64,000 bases of DNA from Isoetes taiwanensis (Eukaryota > Streptophyta > Lycopodiopsida > Isoetales > Isoetaceae). The stretch spans positions 3,343,279 through 3,407,278 of the forward strand of contig JAJEKV010000067.1 of NCBI GenBank assembly GCA_021234155.1. The letters are read 5' to 3'. The notes below the pieces were generated by a model. That model was not told where the DNA came from, ran no database searches, and worked only from the letters and a program-made list of their open reading frames with translations. The translations under genes were made by a program, and so were the position numbers. This document shows positions 20,315 to 30,022 of the stretch, in pieces. The first letter of the stretch is position 1. Each line of letters opens with the position of its first letter.

Positions 20315-20824
20315 TCCTTGTTTCAGAATCCAAGACGAGGAAAGGGATAAATCATAGGTTTCATGATACTTTTTGGATAATCCTGCAGCTGTAAATCTTC
20401 TTTGAATCCGTGTAGTACAGTCTATATTTGACAGTCCAATCATTTGATTTTGACCAAAACATTCCTTTTCAAGTGACCAGACTATTATTTTATGGCAGAA
20501 AAAGCATCCTTTAAGTGGCGAAGTTCATGAAACCGTATGTTTATAACATAAGGTTTGAATGGTTTAGGCCTATGGGGTGTATTGTAGAAAAATGTGTAGA
20601 TAAGTGGGGCCTAAAAGAATCTTTACGATTTCTAGTTTTTTTCACTGGGTTAGATTTAGTAGTTAGGTTAGATTTAGTAGGTTAGGTTTCGCGGGAGATT
20701 GTGGAGTTTGGCGGATGTGGGCAAGCAGGTCGGGTGCATGGTCTGATGCAGGCGCTATGTTTGGAAGGTGCCTCTTTCTGTTCCTGGCAAGCTGGAAGTG
20801 GATAAGATGGGGAATCCGGCCCTC
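20315..20824. other. Upstream region of the HUH element
   Basis: Mostly non-coding. A direct repeat GTTAGATTTAGTAG occurs twice at about 20647-20690, and may lie near the start of the Rep-encoding element. The boundary cannot be fixed. Confidence 0.4.
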
Positions 20825-20827
20825 TTA

Positions 20828-20840
20828 CAGTCTATAAATC
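20828..20840 (+). promoter_or_regulatory. TATA box before the HUH endonuclease gene
   Basis: AGTCTATAAATCC about 90 bases upstream of the proposed ATG at 20925. A CAG/GTGAGC donor-like site at 20871 suggests a short leader intron ending in the T-rich tract before the ATG. Confidence 0.45.
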
Positions 20841-20924
20841 CTGAGCTTGGAGCCGGCTTGCGTACCTAACCAGGTGAGCTTCAGATTCCCTTCTTTTTTT
20901 CGCTCTTGTGTTTGCTTTGTCTCC

Positions 20925-21923
20925 ATGAGGAGGGATGCCAGAAGAGCAGGACAGGCAGGCAGGAATGGGCAGCCAGAGTCTTCTTCTGGGAGGTCTGGTA
21001 TGGAGGCATGCAGAAATGGTCTAGAGGATGAAGGCATAGGCCTCATAGACGTCAGTGTTACACTGGGTGTGGCAGGCATGGATGCACCCCCAGAGTTCTA
21101 TGACATGCTCATTCATTTTTGTCAGGAGGACTGTGTTTCAGGTGCTGTTGCAGCGGAGAGGGGGAGTGACTTAGATCACCTGCATTACCAGTGTGTCTTT
21201 AGGCTTGCTCTGAAGTCCCCTAGAGTAGTGAATTTGGCCATGATGCGGAGGTTTGGGTGGGGAGGTAAGAAGCTTGTGGGGGTTGTTCTTGTTTGTAAGG
21301 CATTAAAGAATACGAAGCTCCATTGTTTTGAGGGGCTAATAGGGTATTGCATGAAGGATATGGGGAAGCCCCACTTCAAGTTACACACAAAGAATGTTTC
21401 TGAGCGCCAATTGGAGATGGGCAAGGACCTGTACTTGCTCTATGGTGCAGGGGACATAAAGCATGTCGTAGTTTTGAATAACAGGAACCTCTTGGGAAGA
21501 GCCCTTCATTTTGTAAACTATCATGGTGGAAGGCAGCTGAGTTCTAGCCTTGTATACACAATCACTAGGATGCTTAGAACCAGTAAATTCGTGTTGTCTA
21601 CTAGCTGGATCCTTCCTTCTAATACTGCTTTTATATCTGAGCATAGAGTCAAGGCCGCCTGGCACCTGACACTAAACCCCAGAGTGGCTTTGCCAAGTGA
21701 TGTTAGGTGTGTGTTGTATGGCATCCCGGCTGGGATGGAACCCATTCAGCGGATTGGGAAGGCTAGAAAACGATACTGGGATGAGGCTGCCACGCCTGGA
21801 GACATGGATGAGAACTTTGTGGAAGGGGAGGATGATGAATTCAGGCCTCAGGCTGTCGTGGACATGCCTGGGACTGATTTCATACCTCTTGACACCACGG
21901 ATTACACAATGGCAATTGGGTGA
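20925..21923 (+). CDS. HUH-type endonuclease (Replitron-like Rep), 332 aa
   Basis: Rep-type HUH endonucleases nick single-stranded DNA and attach to its 5' end through a tyrosine. ATG at 20925 (MRRDARRAGQAGRNGQ) to TGA at 21923. Motifs: IDVSVTLGV (possible motif I, about residue 45), DLDHLHYQCVF (about residue 85; HLH is the metal-binding HUH pair, followed by Q), and GLIGYCMKDMGKPHFKL (about residue 140; one catalytic Tyr followed by the K-D typical of single-tyrosine Reps). The rest is a ~170-residue C-terminal domain without Walker motifs, so there is no helicase; that separates it from Helitrons. The acidic tail includes EGEDDE. The frame is open throughout, so it may still be functional. 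It is followed by a second ORF in the same direction. Confidence 0.7.
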   Translation: MRRDARRAGQAGRNGQPESSSGRSGMEACRNGLEDEGIGLIDVSVTLGVAGMDAPPEFYDMLIHFCQEDCVSGAVAAERGSDLDHLHYQCVFRLALKSPRVVNLAMMRRFGWGGKKLVGVVLVCKALKNTKLHCFEGLIGYCMKDMGKPHFKLHTKNVSERQLEMGKDLYLLYGAGDIKHVVVLNNRNLLGRALHFVNYHGGRQLSSSLVYTITRMLRTSKFVLSTSWILPSNTAFISEHRVKAAWHLTLNPRVALPSDVRCVLYGIPAGMEPIQRIGKARKRYWDEAATPGDMDENFVEGEDDEFRPQAVVDMPGTDFIPLDTTDYTMAIG

Positions 21924-22010
21924 CTTGTGCTTGCAGGGGGCTGCCTGCAGGTTTTGTACATATGTTTCTCTTTGTTTTGATTTTGCATCTTTGTTTGCAG
22001 TTATTTCTTT

Positions 22011-22541
22011 ATGCCTGGACTAGAGATGGAACGTGGTGATGGGACTGTAGGGATGGAGATTGGGAATGGGGCTGCTGCTACCAGCAGCCCTGTTGGAGTT
22101 GTCGGGATGAGGCCAACTGATAGCGTCATTAACGTTGACAGTGATGAAGAGGCCCCATCTTCCCCTCCTCACAGGCCTGCTGCTCCCGGGCCAAGTATCC
22201 ATGATGTAATTCATAATGCTACGCCCTCTCCTGTTGCCTTCTCTCCGAACAGGGAGCGTGTGCAGGTTGCTCTGGAAGTTGTCTCAAGCATTGTTAACAT
22301 TAATACTCTTGCCGAATCTGTGGCAGCCTCTGTCAGATTGTTTAGGATGCAGCTTGGCAGCCTTTTTGCAGCATTAGAAGAGGCCGTTTCCCACATGGAG
22401 TGGGAAGAGATGGAGGTCAGTACAGATGAGCGCCAGCATATGCGGGCGCATATGAATCTGGCACGGGCTCTTCTTATCAGGGAATTGCGGCGAATTGACA
22501 CTTTAGCCAGGCGCCACAATGCTGTTATGAACAACAACTAG
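22011..22541 (+). CDS. Second ORF of the HUH element, 176 aa
   Basis: ATG at 22011 (MPGLEMERGDGTVGMEIGNG) to a stop at 22541. An acidic SUMO-interaction-like patch (VINVDSDEEAPSS) is followed by a proline-rich linker, then a ~100-residue helical domain with QVALEVVSSIVNINTLAESV, FRMQLGSLFAALEEAVSHME and LARALLIRELRRIDTLARRH. It begins right after TTTGTTTGCAG, a good acceptor, and a CAG/GTTTTG donor lies at about 21950, so it could be an exon continuing from an upstream leader. No family is recognised. VINVDSDEE resembles SIM motifs (V-I-x-V plus acidic run), which would suit docking on host SUMO or chromatin factors; that is inference. Confidence 0.6.
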   Translation: MPGLEMERGDGTVGMEIGNGAAATSSPVGVVGMRPTDSVINVDSDEEAPSSPPHRPAAPGPSIHDVIHNATPSPVAFSPNRERVQVALEVVSSIVNINTLAESVAASVRLFRMQLGSLFAALEEAVSHMEWEEMEVSTDERQHMRAHMNLARALLIRELRRIDTLARRHNAVMNNN

Positions 22542-22801
22542 TCACTGGTATGCTTGTATGATTCTCTGATTTGCTTTCTTCTTGTGTCTTTTTTGTGTGA
22601 CAGGTGCTATGCATTAGAAAAGGAACTGCAGGTCAGCAAAAAAAGTTTGTCTTTCATTGGAAAAACCAGATTTCTGTGTTTGTGTGGCTTCATGTGATTG
22701 AATGTGGAAAAAAGAACTGAAAAAATGAAAAAATAAAGGGAAAAGCATGGTGTGATTGCATGTGCATGTGCATGGGAATAGCCCCTGCCCTTTAAGGGCG
22801 G

Positions 22802-22854
22802 GCAGATTGCTTGGAGCTGCGCATTGTGCAGGGGGTTCGAATCCCCCAATCTGT
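22802..22854 (+). ncRNA. tRNA-like structure lacking a D-arm
   Basis: GCAGATT (22802-22808) can pair with AATCTGT (22848-22854) as a 7-bp acceptor-like stem with one G-T pair. Next to it GGGGG-TTCGAAT-CCCCC (22831-22847) is a textbook T-arm with a 7-base loop and a Pol III B-box (GGTTCGAATCC). Between them CTGC...GCAG forms a short hairpin in place of the anticodon arm. There is no room for a D-arm. It lies downstream of the HUH element ORFs and could mark the element's 3' end, a SINE relic or a degraded tRNA. Confidence 0.5.
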
Positions 22855-22989
22855 TTCCTCATTTCATTTGTTCTTGCAGCAGGGTGGTGGACGCAGGAGA
22901 AGGTAGGCACTTTGTTGGTGCAGCCTTCTTTGGTCGCTGCAAATCTCTGCCTCAACTTTGTGGTGGCAGGCATAGGAAGCTTATCTTAG

Positions 22990-24630
22990 GCTTCATTCTA
23001 TTTCAGTCTGATGCCTATTTCAGGCTCTCTTCTAATCTGGGGTCAATGCAACATTATTTCCTTGTGCAATGGTTGTCAAGGGGCCTAAAGAATAGGGCCA
23101 ACTAAGCGTTTGACCCCATCTCTCAATGACGTGTACGGCTGCAATGCTCCTAAAGGGAATATCCGAGGGAATATTCTTTCATCATGTGGCTGGCAATGCA
23201 CTAGAGAAGCCATCAGCCATAATATGTACATCTTGGCTCACTAACTAAGTTGTTGGGGCCATTTAAATTGTGTTTCATCCAAAAAACTGAAAATGTTTTA
23301 TGAAACAGGGAGACACCCAATATCTATCCCAAAAAACTGAACATGTTTTCTGCAACGTGGAGACACCCAATATCTATCGTTCATATATAAGTCATATAAG
23401 TCATGTTCCTTTTCTGTTTTTTTTCTATTTTGTTTGATGCAAAAAAAAACCTACTCTCGACACCTAGAAAAAAGCTAATGTTAGTATGTGATCTCATGGT
23501 TTCCCCTTTCATGCTTTGCAAGCCATTTCTATCCCTGGCTCTATGATTTCTTGCTTTGCAAGCAATTTTGTGTCATATAAAATCTTTGCTTCGGAACAAA
23601 GTTATCTCCTGATAGGCAATGGACCACCGGCATTTGTTCTCTGGCCAAAACCTGATCGGCGGTGCATCTCCGGCCCCTATTCTTTATCCTCTCATCTACC
23701 ATATTCTCTAAGGTATGTACAATACCTATTTTTGCATCTTTCACTATCTGGAATTTCTTATTCTGACGGCCCGATGGTGGCATTGGCAGGTCTTCGCTCT
23801 GCAGACCCTATATGGCCAAAAAATTATGGGATTAAGAATGCTAAGAGGTCAAGTAATACATGATAAATTCCTGTGGTAAAGTCCTAGACTGCCATGATAC
23901 AATCCCAACAGATGCAACTACTTCAAATGGAACAATTCTATCAATGATTCTGCCGGACTCTAGCTAGACAGGCATAGAGGCTTACAGTAGCAGATAATTC
24001 GCTGGAGGCCTCATGCATGAGACATTTGTATAAGGTTATGTTGATATCTCCTTTGTTTGTTTTGTGGTTTTTCGCAAATTGTCATTTTGCGGGCCTGGTT
24101 GCCAGGAATAACATCGCTCCAAAAAAAAGTGCCAATTTCGTTTTGGTTGTTAGTTTTCTATGCATAGTGGAGACAACAAACACTTACTTTATTAACGGCT
24201 GTTACATAACATTTTTGTTGGTCGCAAAGATACTATGTTATCTTTCTCAAATTGTCTTGATAATACACGCTGCAGCGAGGTGATCTCAAATTGGCTGCCT
24301 CAGTTTTATCATCTATCTTCATTGTGGAACTTTCCATCCTGTATTAGAACCAAGCTATTTCCTCAGATCCTTCAAGCGTAGCATGGCAATCAGACTCATA
24401 TATAATCTGTGTTGGTAAGTACAATTTATAGGGATGACTACGCATATTGTAGCTTCATGTACCATTATGGATAGTATCTAATGTAGAAGCTTTACCGCAA
24501 TTGCGCTCTGCCATCCTTAGTCTAACCAACACATAGCATTAGAAAATTTTCATGGCTTTTTCATCTTCGATGACAACACACTATAGCCAAAGCCTTTTGG
24601 GTAGCTATTTGAAAGCTGTGTTTTCACTCT
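22990..24630. other. Non-coding stretch
   Basis: AT-rich. A short duplication around GAGACACCCAATATCTATC is present (about 23310 and 23360). Short ORFs here have no recognisable features. Confidence 0.4.
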
Positions 24631-24633
24631 ATC

Positions 24634-24729
24634 ATACTTGCTCTGGAAATTATCTAGAAAGAGATGTAACAGAACATACTTGCCATGGACATACTTGCTC
24701 TGGAAATTATCTAGAGAGAGATGTAACAG
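24634..24729. repeat. 57-bp-period duplication
   Basis: A 39-bp block with CTTGCTCTGGAAATTATC is present at 24634-24672 and 24691-24729, differing by one base. Confidence 0.75.
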
Positions 24730-27389
24730 GATGTTCATGCAGTAAAATAGCTAACATTGAATACACTCCATTTGACTACATGCATGTCTTTCTTTAGCTT
24801 TCAAACTTCTGAATGAACCCATTTTTCTACATGTCTCTGTTTGACTTTCAGAAATCTAGAATAACTCAGTTTGCCTACATACCTGTCTCTATTTAACTCA
24901 ACTTGCCCATACATTTCTTTATTTGAGTTTCAGATGGATTAAGATGATGTTTTTTATGCATAAGCTAATAGAAATATGTTGCTTTAAGATGTGGCATGCC
25001 CTGAATAAACTTCTTCCTAAGTTACTTGACGTCGTGCATTTTCTCTTCCTTTTAGGAATCATTGGTCGTTTGGTTCTGTTGCCAAATCATAGAGGTAAAA
25101 CGCATAACATGCAAATGCAACTATTTTTTCCGGCTTGTTTCAATATCTGATATTTGCTCAATATCTGTTTTGACATTTAATTATTCTCAATTTGCTCAAC
25201 ATTTGTTTCAACATGATTGTCAATAAAGGATTGTTAAGTGCTACACAAATTTAGCTCCAAATATTTCTTGAAAGTAACTCGTTACTGGGCCTAAGAAATG
25301 CCGTTCTTGGAGAATGACAAGAAAAAGGGCTTAAATGTCAATACACTAAGTTGTTGATCAATATAAGATGATCATGTAAAATGCGGGCTAGGCGTGATTG
25401 CTTCTTCAAAGCGCTTTTGGGAGGGGGGGAGATCTTTTGATCAATGCCATCAGCTGCATAAACTTAGGGTTTACGACAATAGCAGAATCTATTCTACTAT
25501 TCTTTTCGAGTTTAGTATACACAGGTCTTTTGGCACTGACACCAACATTGAGGTAATTGCAACCAAGGTTGACAATTCTTAAAGTAACGTACAAATCAAC
25601 ATCTTCTAATCTTGACCCAGCCTCACATAAGTCTTTATTAACTTTTGCACATGGCACTTAGTATAATCTGGCGCTTAGTATAGACATGGAGATAGATTGA
25701 CCCTTCCCAAATTTAATTTACACCCTTAACATAGCTTCATAGCACAAGAAGTCCATGTGTAAATCTGGAATGTGTTACGGACAAAAATACAAAGAGAGAG
25801 AAATTCAAAATTAAAGGTGTGCCATTCAAAATGACACCAACATAGCACCTTGGAGCTATGCAGTTTGAGGCAAGAGATAAGATGTATGCAATAATGTTTT
25901 TTCATGAAGCCATGGGATTAGGCCTTTTCAACTACATCCTATCTGTTATAGTTTGAATTGAAAATTTTTCATTTTGAAATGTCTGCCCTAATACACGAGT
26001 AAATGATACCAAGTTGATAAAGAGAAATGTTCGCGGCGACCAAGGCCGCCGCGATAAATTTCTTGCGATATATAACCCATGGAACATTCGATTTGTTTTA
26101 CCATTTTCAAATGTATACTTACTATTAGGGGGTTTTTTTGGCCATTATTTAGTGTAAAATATATATATTTAAGGGTTAAATTAGCTTTAAAAGACCAGTA
26201 CACCAAGGGAGTTTTTAGCTATCTTTCAAACGTAGACGTCATACCCTTATTTTTAAGTGCATCCCCTGAGATACAATGTAGGATCTTCAATATTGTCAGT
26301 TGATAGTTGATTAAGGGTGCCCGATATCGGAACAGGGCCCTTCAACATCATTATAAAGAGCTCAGTCAAACCTTTAATTTGACTATTCATATGTCTCACT
26401 CTGAGATTGTTAGGACCAAAAACGAACGCCAGGACACCTAAGTGTGCCATGTTGGGCAAAAAAGGGGGTCACTTTAGGGCCTCATAACGTTTGCTACAGG
26501 GCACCAGAGTGGGCAATTGTAGGGTCATTGGAAAGAGCAACTCCAGGAGATTCAAATGAGCCCTTGTTTGTCCTCATCTGAGCAGCAGAGGGCCTTCATC
26601 GAACCATTTTGCTCTTAAGTGTGCCGTCACCGGGCACCCTCCCTTATATGTCAAGTTTTTCTTATGCGCCGATCTTCTTATACAATGTGCCAATGCATTA
26701 CGAATTGTCCCATGCCATATCCTAGTATTTGTGTGTTCCATACACATTCCATTGATCGTTTTCACCGCCAACATTAAATAATAAATATTGGAGGTAACAC
26801 ATGATATCACGGAGTGTAGATTGTCAAAGAACTGCATAACTTCCTTGACCTAAATGTCCTGTGCAAAAGGTGCTCACTTTCACAAGTCCGTTAGTAGCTT
26901 AAAAATGCAAGTCTGTTAGTAGCTTAAAAATGCAGCAAGGAAAAAAAAACAGTTATGGGTCCCAACCACCCCACGAATTTAGATTTTGAGCTAACGAGCA
27001 AACCTTGGTCGCAACCCAAGCACCCCAAGATTATCACGGTTGTGGTGGCTGATCTTTGGGTTAGCAAGAAGGAACATGTACAATGATGCCCAAGCAGATT
27101 CAGATCTAACGATGGCAACATCGATGTTGAGGCTTATGCTTACATTAGTATACAAGAATCATAAGCATCCAAGAGAAACTCTTAATCCTGACCATTGAAC
27201 AATAATATCTATAGCTCAAGGAACGATACAAGAAAAATTCTCAATCCCGACCATTTGACAAGATCTATAGCTCCAGGGACGAACGATCTCAAGACAAACC
27301 ATAAAAATTCTCCAACGTCCAAAGAGAGTATCCACCAAAATCTCCGCTCGAGCAACCCAAAAATTACTAAACCAATATTACATATTACC
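24730..27389. other. Gene-poor AT-rich stretch
   Basis: No supported gene. Only short ORFs without recognisable domains. The 2.6-kb palindrome-ended element follows. Confidence 0.4.
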
Positions 27390-27638
27390 AATATTATACG
27401 CTCACACTATCTCCCCCCGATTGGGGTTATTAAAAAAAAAAATGGAAACCCTTCCAAATTTCCCTAAAATCCGGAAGGGTTTCCACAAGAATATAATTTT
27501 TTTCGGTTTTCAGTGGTAATTAATGCTTCCAATTAATTTCTTACGGCTGTTATTAAGAGCTTTTGTTTTTCAAAAAGGGATTTTTCTTTTGTTCTTAGCT
27601 CTTCCTCCGGCGGTTTTTCTTTGCGTTTGGCGATTGAT

Positions 27639-27800
27639 CCTACAGCAGCAAATAGGCGGTGGTCTCTTCTTTTTTCTTCTAGCTTGGCGATTGATTTCCC
27701 TTTTTTTCCTTCTGCAAATCCTACAACAGCAAATAGGCGGTGGTCTCTTCTTTCTTCTTCAAGCTTCCCTTCAGCACGGTTTTGCTTCTTGATCCTCTTT
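27639..27800. repeat. About 80-bp tandem duplication (AGCAAATAGGCGGTGGTCTC)
   Basis: Two copies begin at about 27644 and 27724, both flanked by TTCTTC-rich pyrimidine tracts. They sit in the presumed leader of the small ORF that follows. Confidence 0.75.
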
Positions 27801-27837
27801 CCTTTCTTCTTCTGTAGACCGGACATCAGCAGGGCTA

Positions 27838-28001
27838 TGGCGGCAAGTAGGATGAGGGAAGGAAGATATGGCATGAGTTTTTTTTGGATCTTAGGTGGGC
27901 AGCATACAGATGGTGACAAGAAGGCAGAAGCTATGGCAGAATCTGGAAGCAATAACAGCAGAGATGGCGATGCAACAGATATGGCATCATGGCGATGGCA
28001 G
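27838..28001 (+). CDS. Possible first exon of a small ORF in the 2.6-kb element
   Basis: ATGGCGGCAAGTAGGATGAG starts MAASRMREGRYGMSFFWILG. It continues through KKAEAMAESGSNNSRDGDAT to WRWQ, then a GTAATC donor at about 28002. Downstream exons were not identified. A T-rich pyrimidine leader and duplicated block precede it. It may be element-encoded or captured. Confidence 0.3.
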
Positions 28002-29534
28002 GTAATCTTTCTTTTTATTCTTTCTTCTTGCTCATTCTTCGGGCCTGGCAAAATTTGCATGCAGACCACAGAAGGCCCTTGTCCTTTTTATTGTTCCATT
28101 AGTGCTTCTTGTCGCTACAGAGATCGGCAGAGCCGATATTGATGACGTATGCTGGTAAACCCTGCTCTGCTTCGGCCTGCTATCTATCGGATCTGCCGTT
28201 TCTGCACTGCAGTCGTTTTTTTCTTTGGTAAGAGAAAATATTCTTCTGAAACTGACCATCCTTGAAGTGGCTTAAAAAAACAGAGAAAAACAAGGCATGC
28301 TTGTGTGTTGATATGCCTTCTTTATTAAATTAACAATTCGGCAAGCCCCTAACTTGGTGCACGACAGCCTGGAGGTTGTAGAGGCGGACAGAAGGGAAAG
28401 TGAAAATAGTCAGAGACGTGCGTTGCAGTTTGAATATAAAAATGATGATTGAAGTGATGTTTATTCCAATTGTTAAGATGGGTCGTTCTAAGCTTTAGTT
28501 TTGTCGAAGAAAAGCTCAAAATGCAGGCATATCTGTCTGTTTGATCAGATTTGAGGCTGAGAAGGCATGCCTTTGGAAGAAACACAGAGTTTTTGTGCTG
28601 AATAGGATGGGAAAGGGAGGGGGTTGTGTGCCAAGCACCTCCAAAAAAGCAGAGGAGATTGCAGAGCATGGCCCTCCACATGAAGCTGTTGTTGATACAG
28701 TAGTAAGTATCTGGGAGCATTTGCGGTTTAATCTTGTTGGCGTTCTTGTTTGTTCTGGTACATTAGTTTGCCGGAAGACTAGTGGTACATTAGTGAGCAT
28801 TCTGGTTTGAATGGGGGTAACACTGTTTTTATGGATCTTGAAAATCTGAGAAGAGGCTTATGAAAAAAATCGAGATACAAAAGAACATGAATAATTTTTA
28901 TGATGTTTTGCAGTACCAAAGTTGCAGATTTGAAATTAAATGCAGAAATCATTTGAGATCCTTGTAAAGAATTTTATTGTTGGTGCTGGTGATAGAATTT
29001 AAAATTGGAGTTCCATTTCTAATAGATGAGGTTCGGCACTTATTGGCATCATATGTGCACAACATGTTTTCCATCTATTTGGCTTTAAATGCAATTGTTT
29101 GTATTTGTCTTTCAAATGCCACTGTGACATTCTTGTTCTTGAATTCTGAAATAGTGGAGCTTGAAGTGCTCAAGAGAGTTGCAAAACTATTGCTTCATAC
29201 ATTTGTCTTATTTTAGCTTGTGCATTCTGATAGTCTTGCAGTAGATGCCATGGTGCGAGCTACATTGTTCTTAGCCGAAACTACAATCTCGAGCATGAAA
29301 ATGGAATGAATGAGATTCACAAACATGTAAGGGCAACCCTTTGTGCGACAACACTTTGTTTGTAACACTAGATTCAACAAGTCATGGGAACTTATGAACT
29401 TGTTTATGCTACTTAGACGAGTCTGCACTTAGACGAGTCCCTTGTGTTTCCTCTTATAAAATTACATGATTGCATGTATCCTCTTATACAATTATGTGAT
29501 AACAAGAAAACTAGAAATTTGTTCCCCTTAAATT

Positions 29535-29985
29535 TTTTTTATGAAACGTGGAAACCCTTCCTATTTTCCCCCATTTGTGGAAACCCTTCCTATTTTCCCA
29601 TGGGTTTGGAAAATAGCAAGGGTTTCCATTTGAATTGAAATTTAAATTCTTGAGTGTCGTGCATATTTATGAGCGTGCACCATTAATGGCGTGCACCATT
29701 AATGGCGGCGTGCGTGTTGGGCGGCGTGCGCCTTTGGAAAAAAAAAAATGGAAACCCTTCCCATTTTCCGAGGAAACCCTTCCGATTTTCAAATTGGAAA
29801 CCCTTCCAATTTTCCATTAAAACCAGGAAGGGTTTCCATGGAAACCCTTCCTATTTTCCATTAAAACTAGGAAGGGTTTCCATGGAAACCCTTCCTATTT
29901 TCCATGGAAACCCTTCCTATTTTCCACGTTTGGAAAATAGGAAGGGTTTCCATGGAAAATAGGAAGGGTTTCCATGGGAGCCCAA
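29535..29985. repeat. Right-arm inverted array GGAAACCCTTCC / GGAAGGGTTTCC
   Basis: About a dozen copies in both orientations, frequently joined as TTTCCATGGAAA so that neighbouring copies form long hairpins. This is the counterpart of the left-end pair at 27442-27482. Confidence 0.9.
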
Positions 29986-30022
29986 CCCAAATAGGGAGTA
30001 CTTAGAACCATCGAATATTATA

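Larger units (their letters stand above)
27399..30013. mobile_element. Probable non-autonomous MULE, 2.6 kb, with GGAAACCCTTCC inverted arrays
   Basis: A 9-bp direct repeat AATATTATA lies at 27390-27398 and 30014-30022. Both inward-reading ends begin CG and share a CTCCC..ATT.GGG core about 18-28 bases in; the right end (CGATGGTTCTAAGTACTCCC) also resembles the ends of the 9-kb MULE. Inside are inverted copies of GGAAACCCTTCC/GGAAGGGTTTCC: two at the left (27442-27482) and about twelve at the right (29548-29978), several pairing as perfect hairpins over TATTTTCCATGG. No transposase is visible. The duplication is AT-rich, so chance agreement cannot be excluded. Confidence 0.6.

Noticed and set aside
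22802-22854. Functional tRNA gene
   Set aside because: T-arm and acceptor-like stem are convincing, but there is no D-arm, no A-box and no proper anticodon loop.
24017-24283. 88-codon hydrophobic ORF
   Set aside because: AT-rich DNA yields hydrophobic codons by default; no neighbours, leader or domain support.
27533-28069. 178-codon minus-strand ORF opposite the small plus ORF of the 2.6-kb element
   Set aside because: Driven by pyrimidine-rich duplicated sequence on the other strand; low-complexity product (repeated EEKRRDHRLFA) with no domain.
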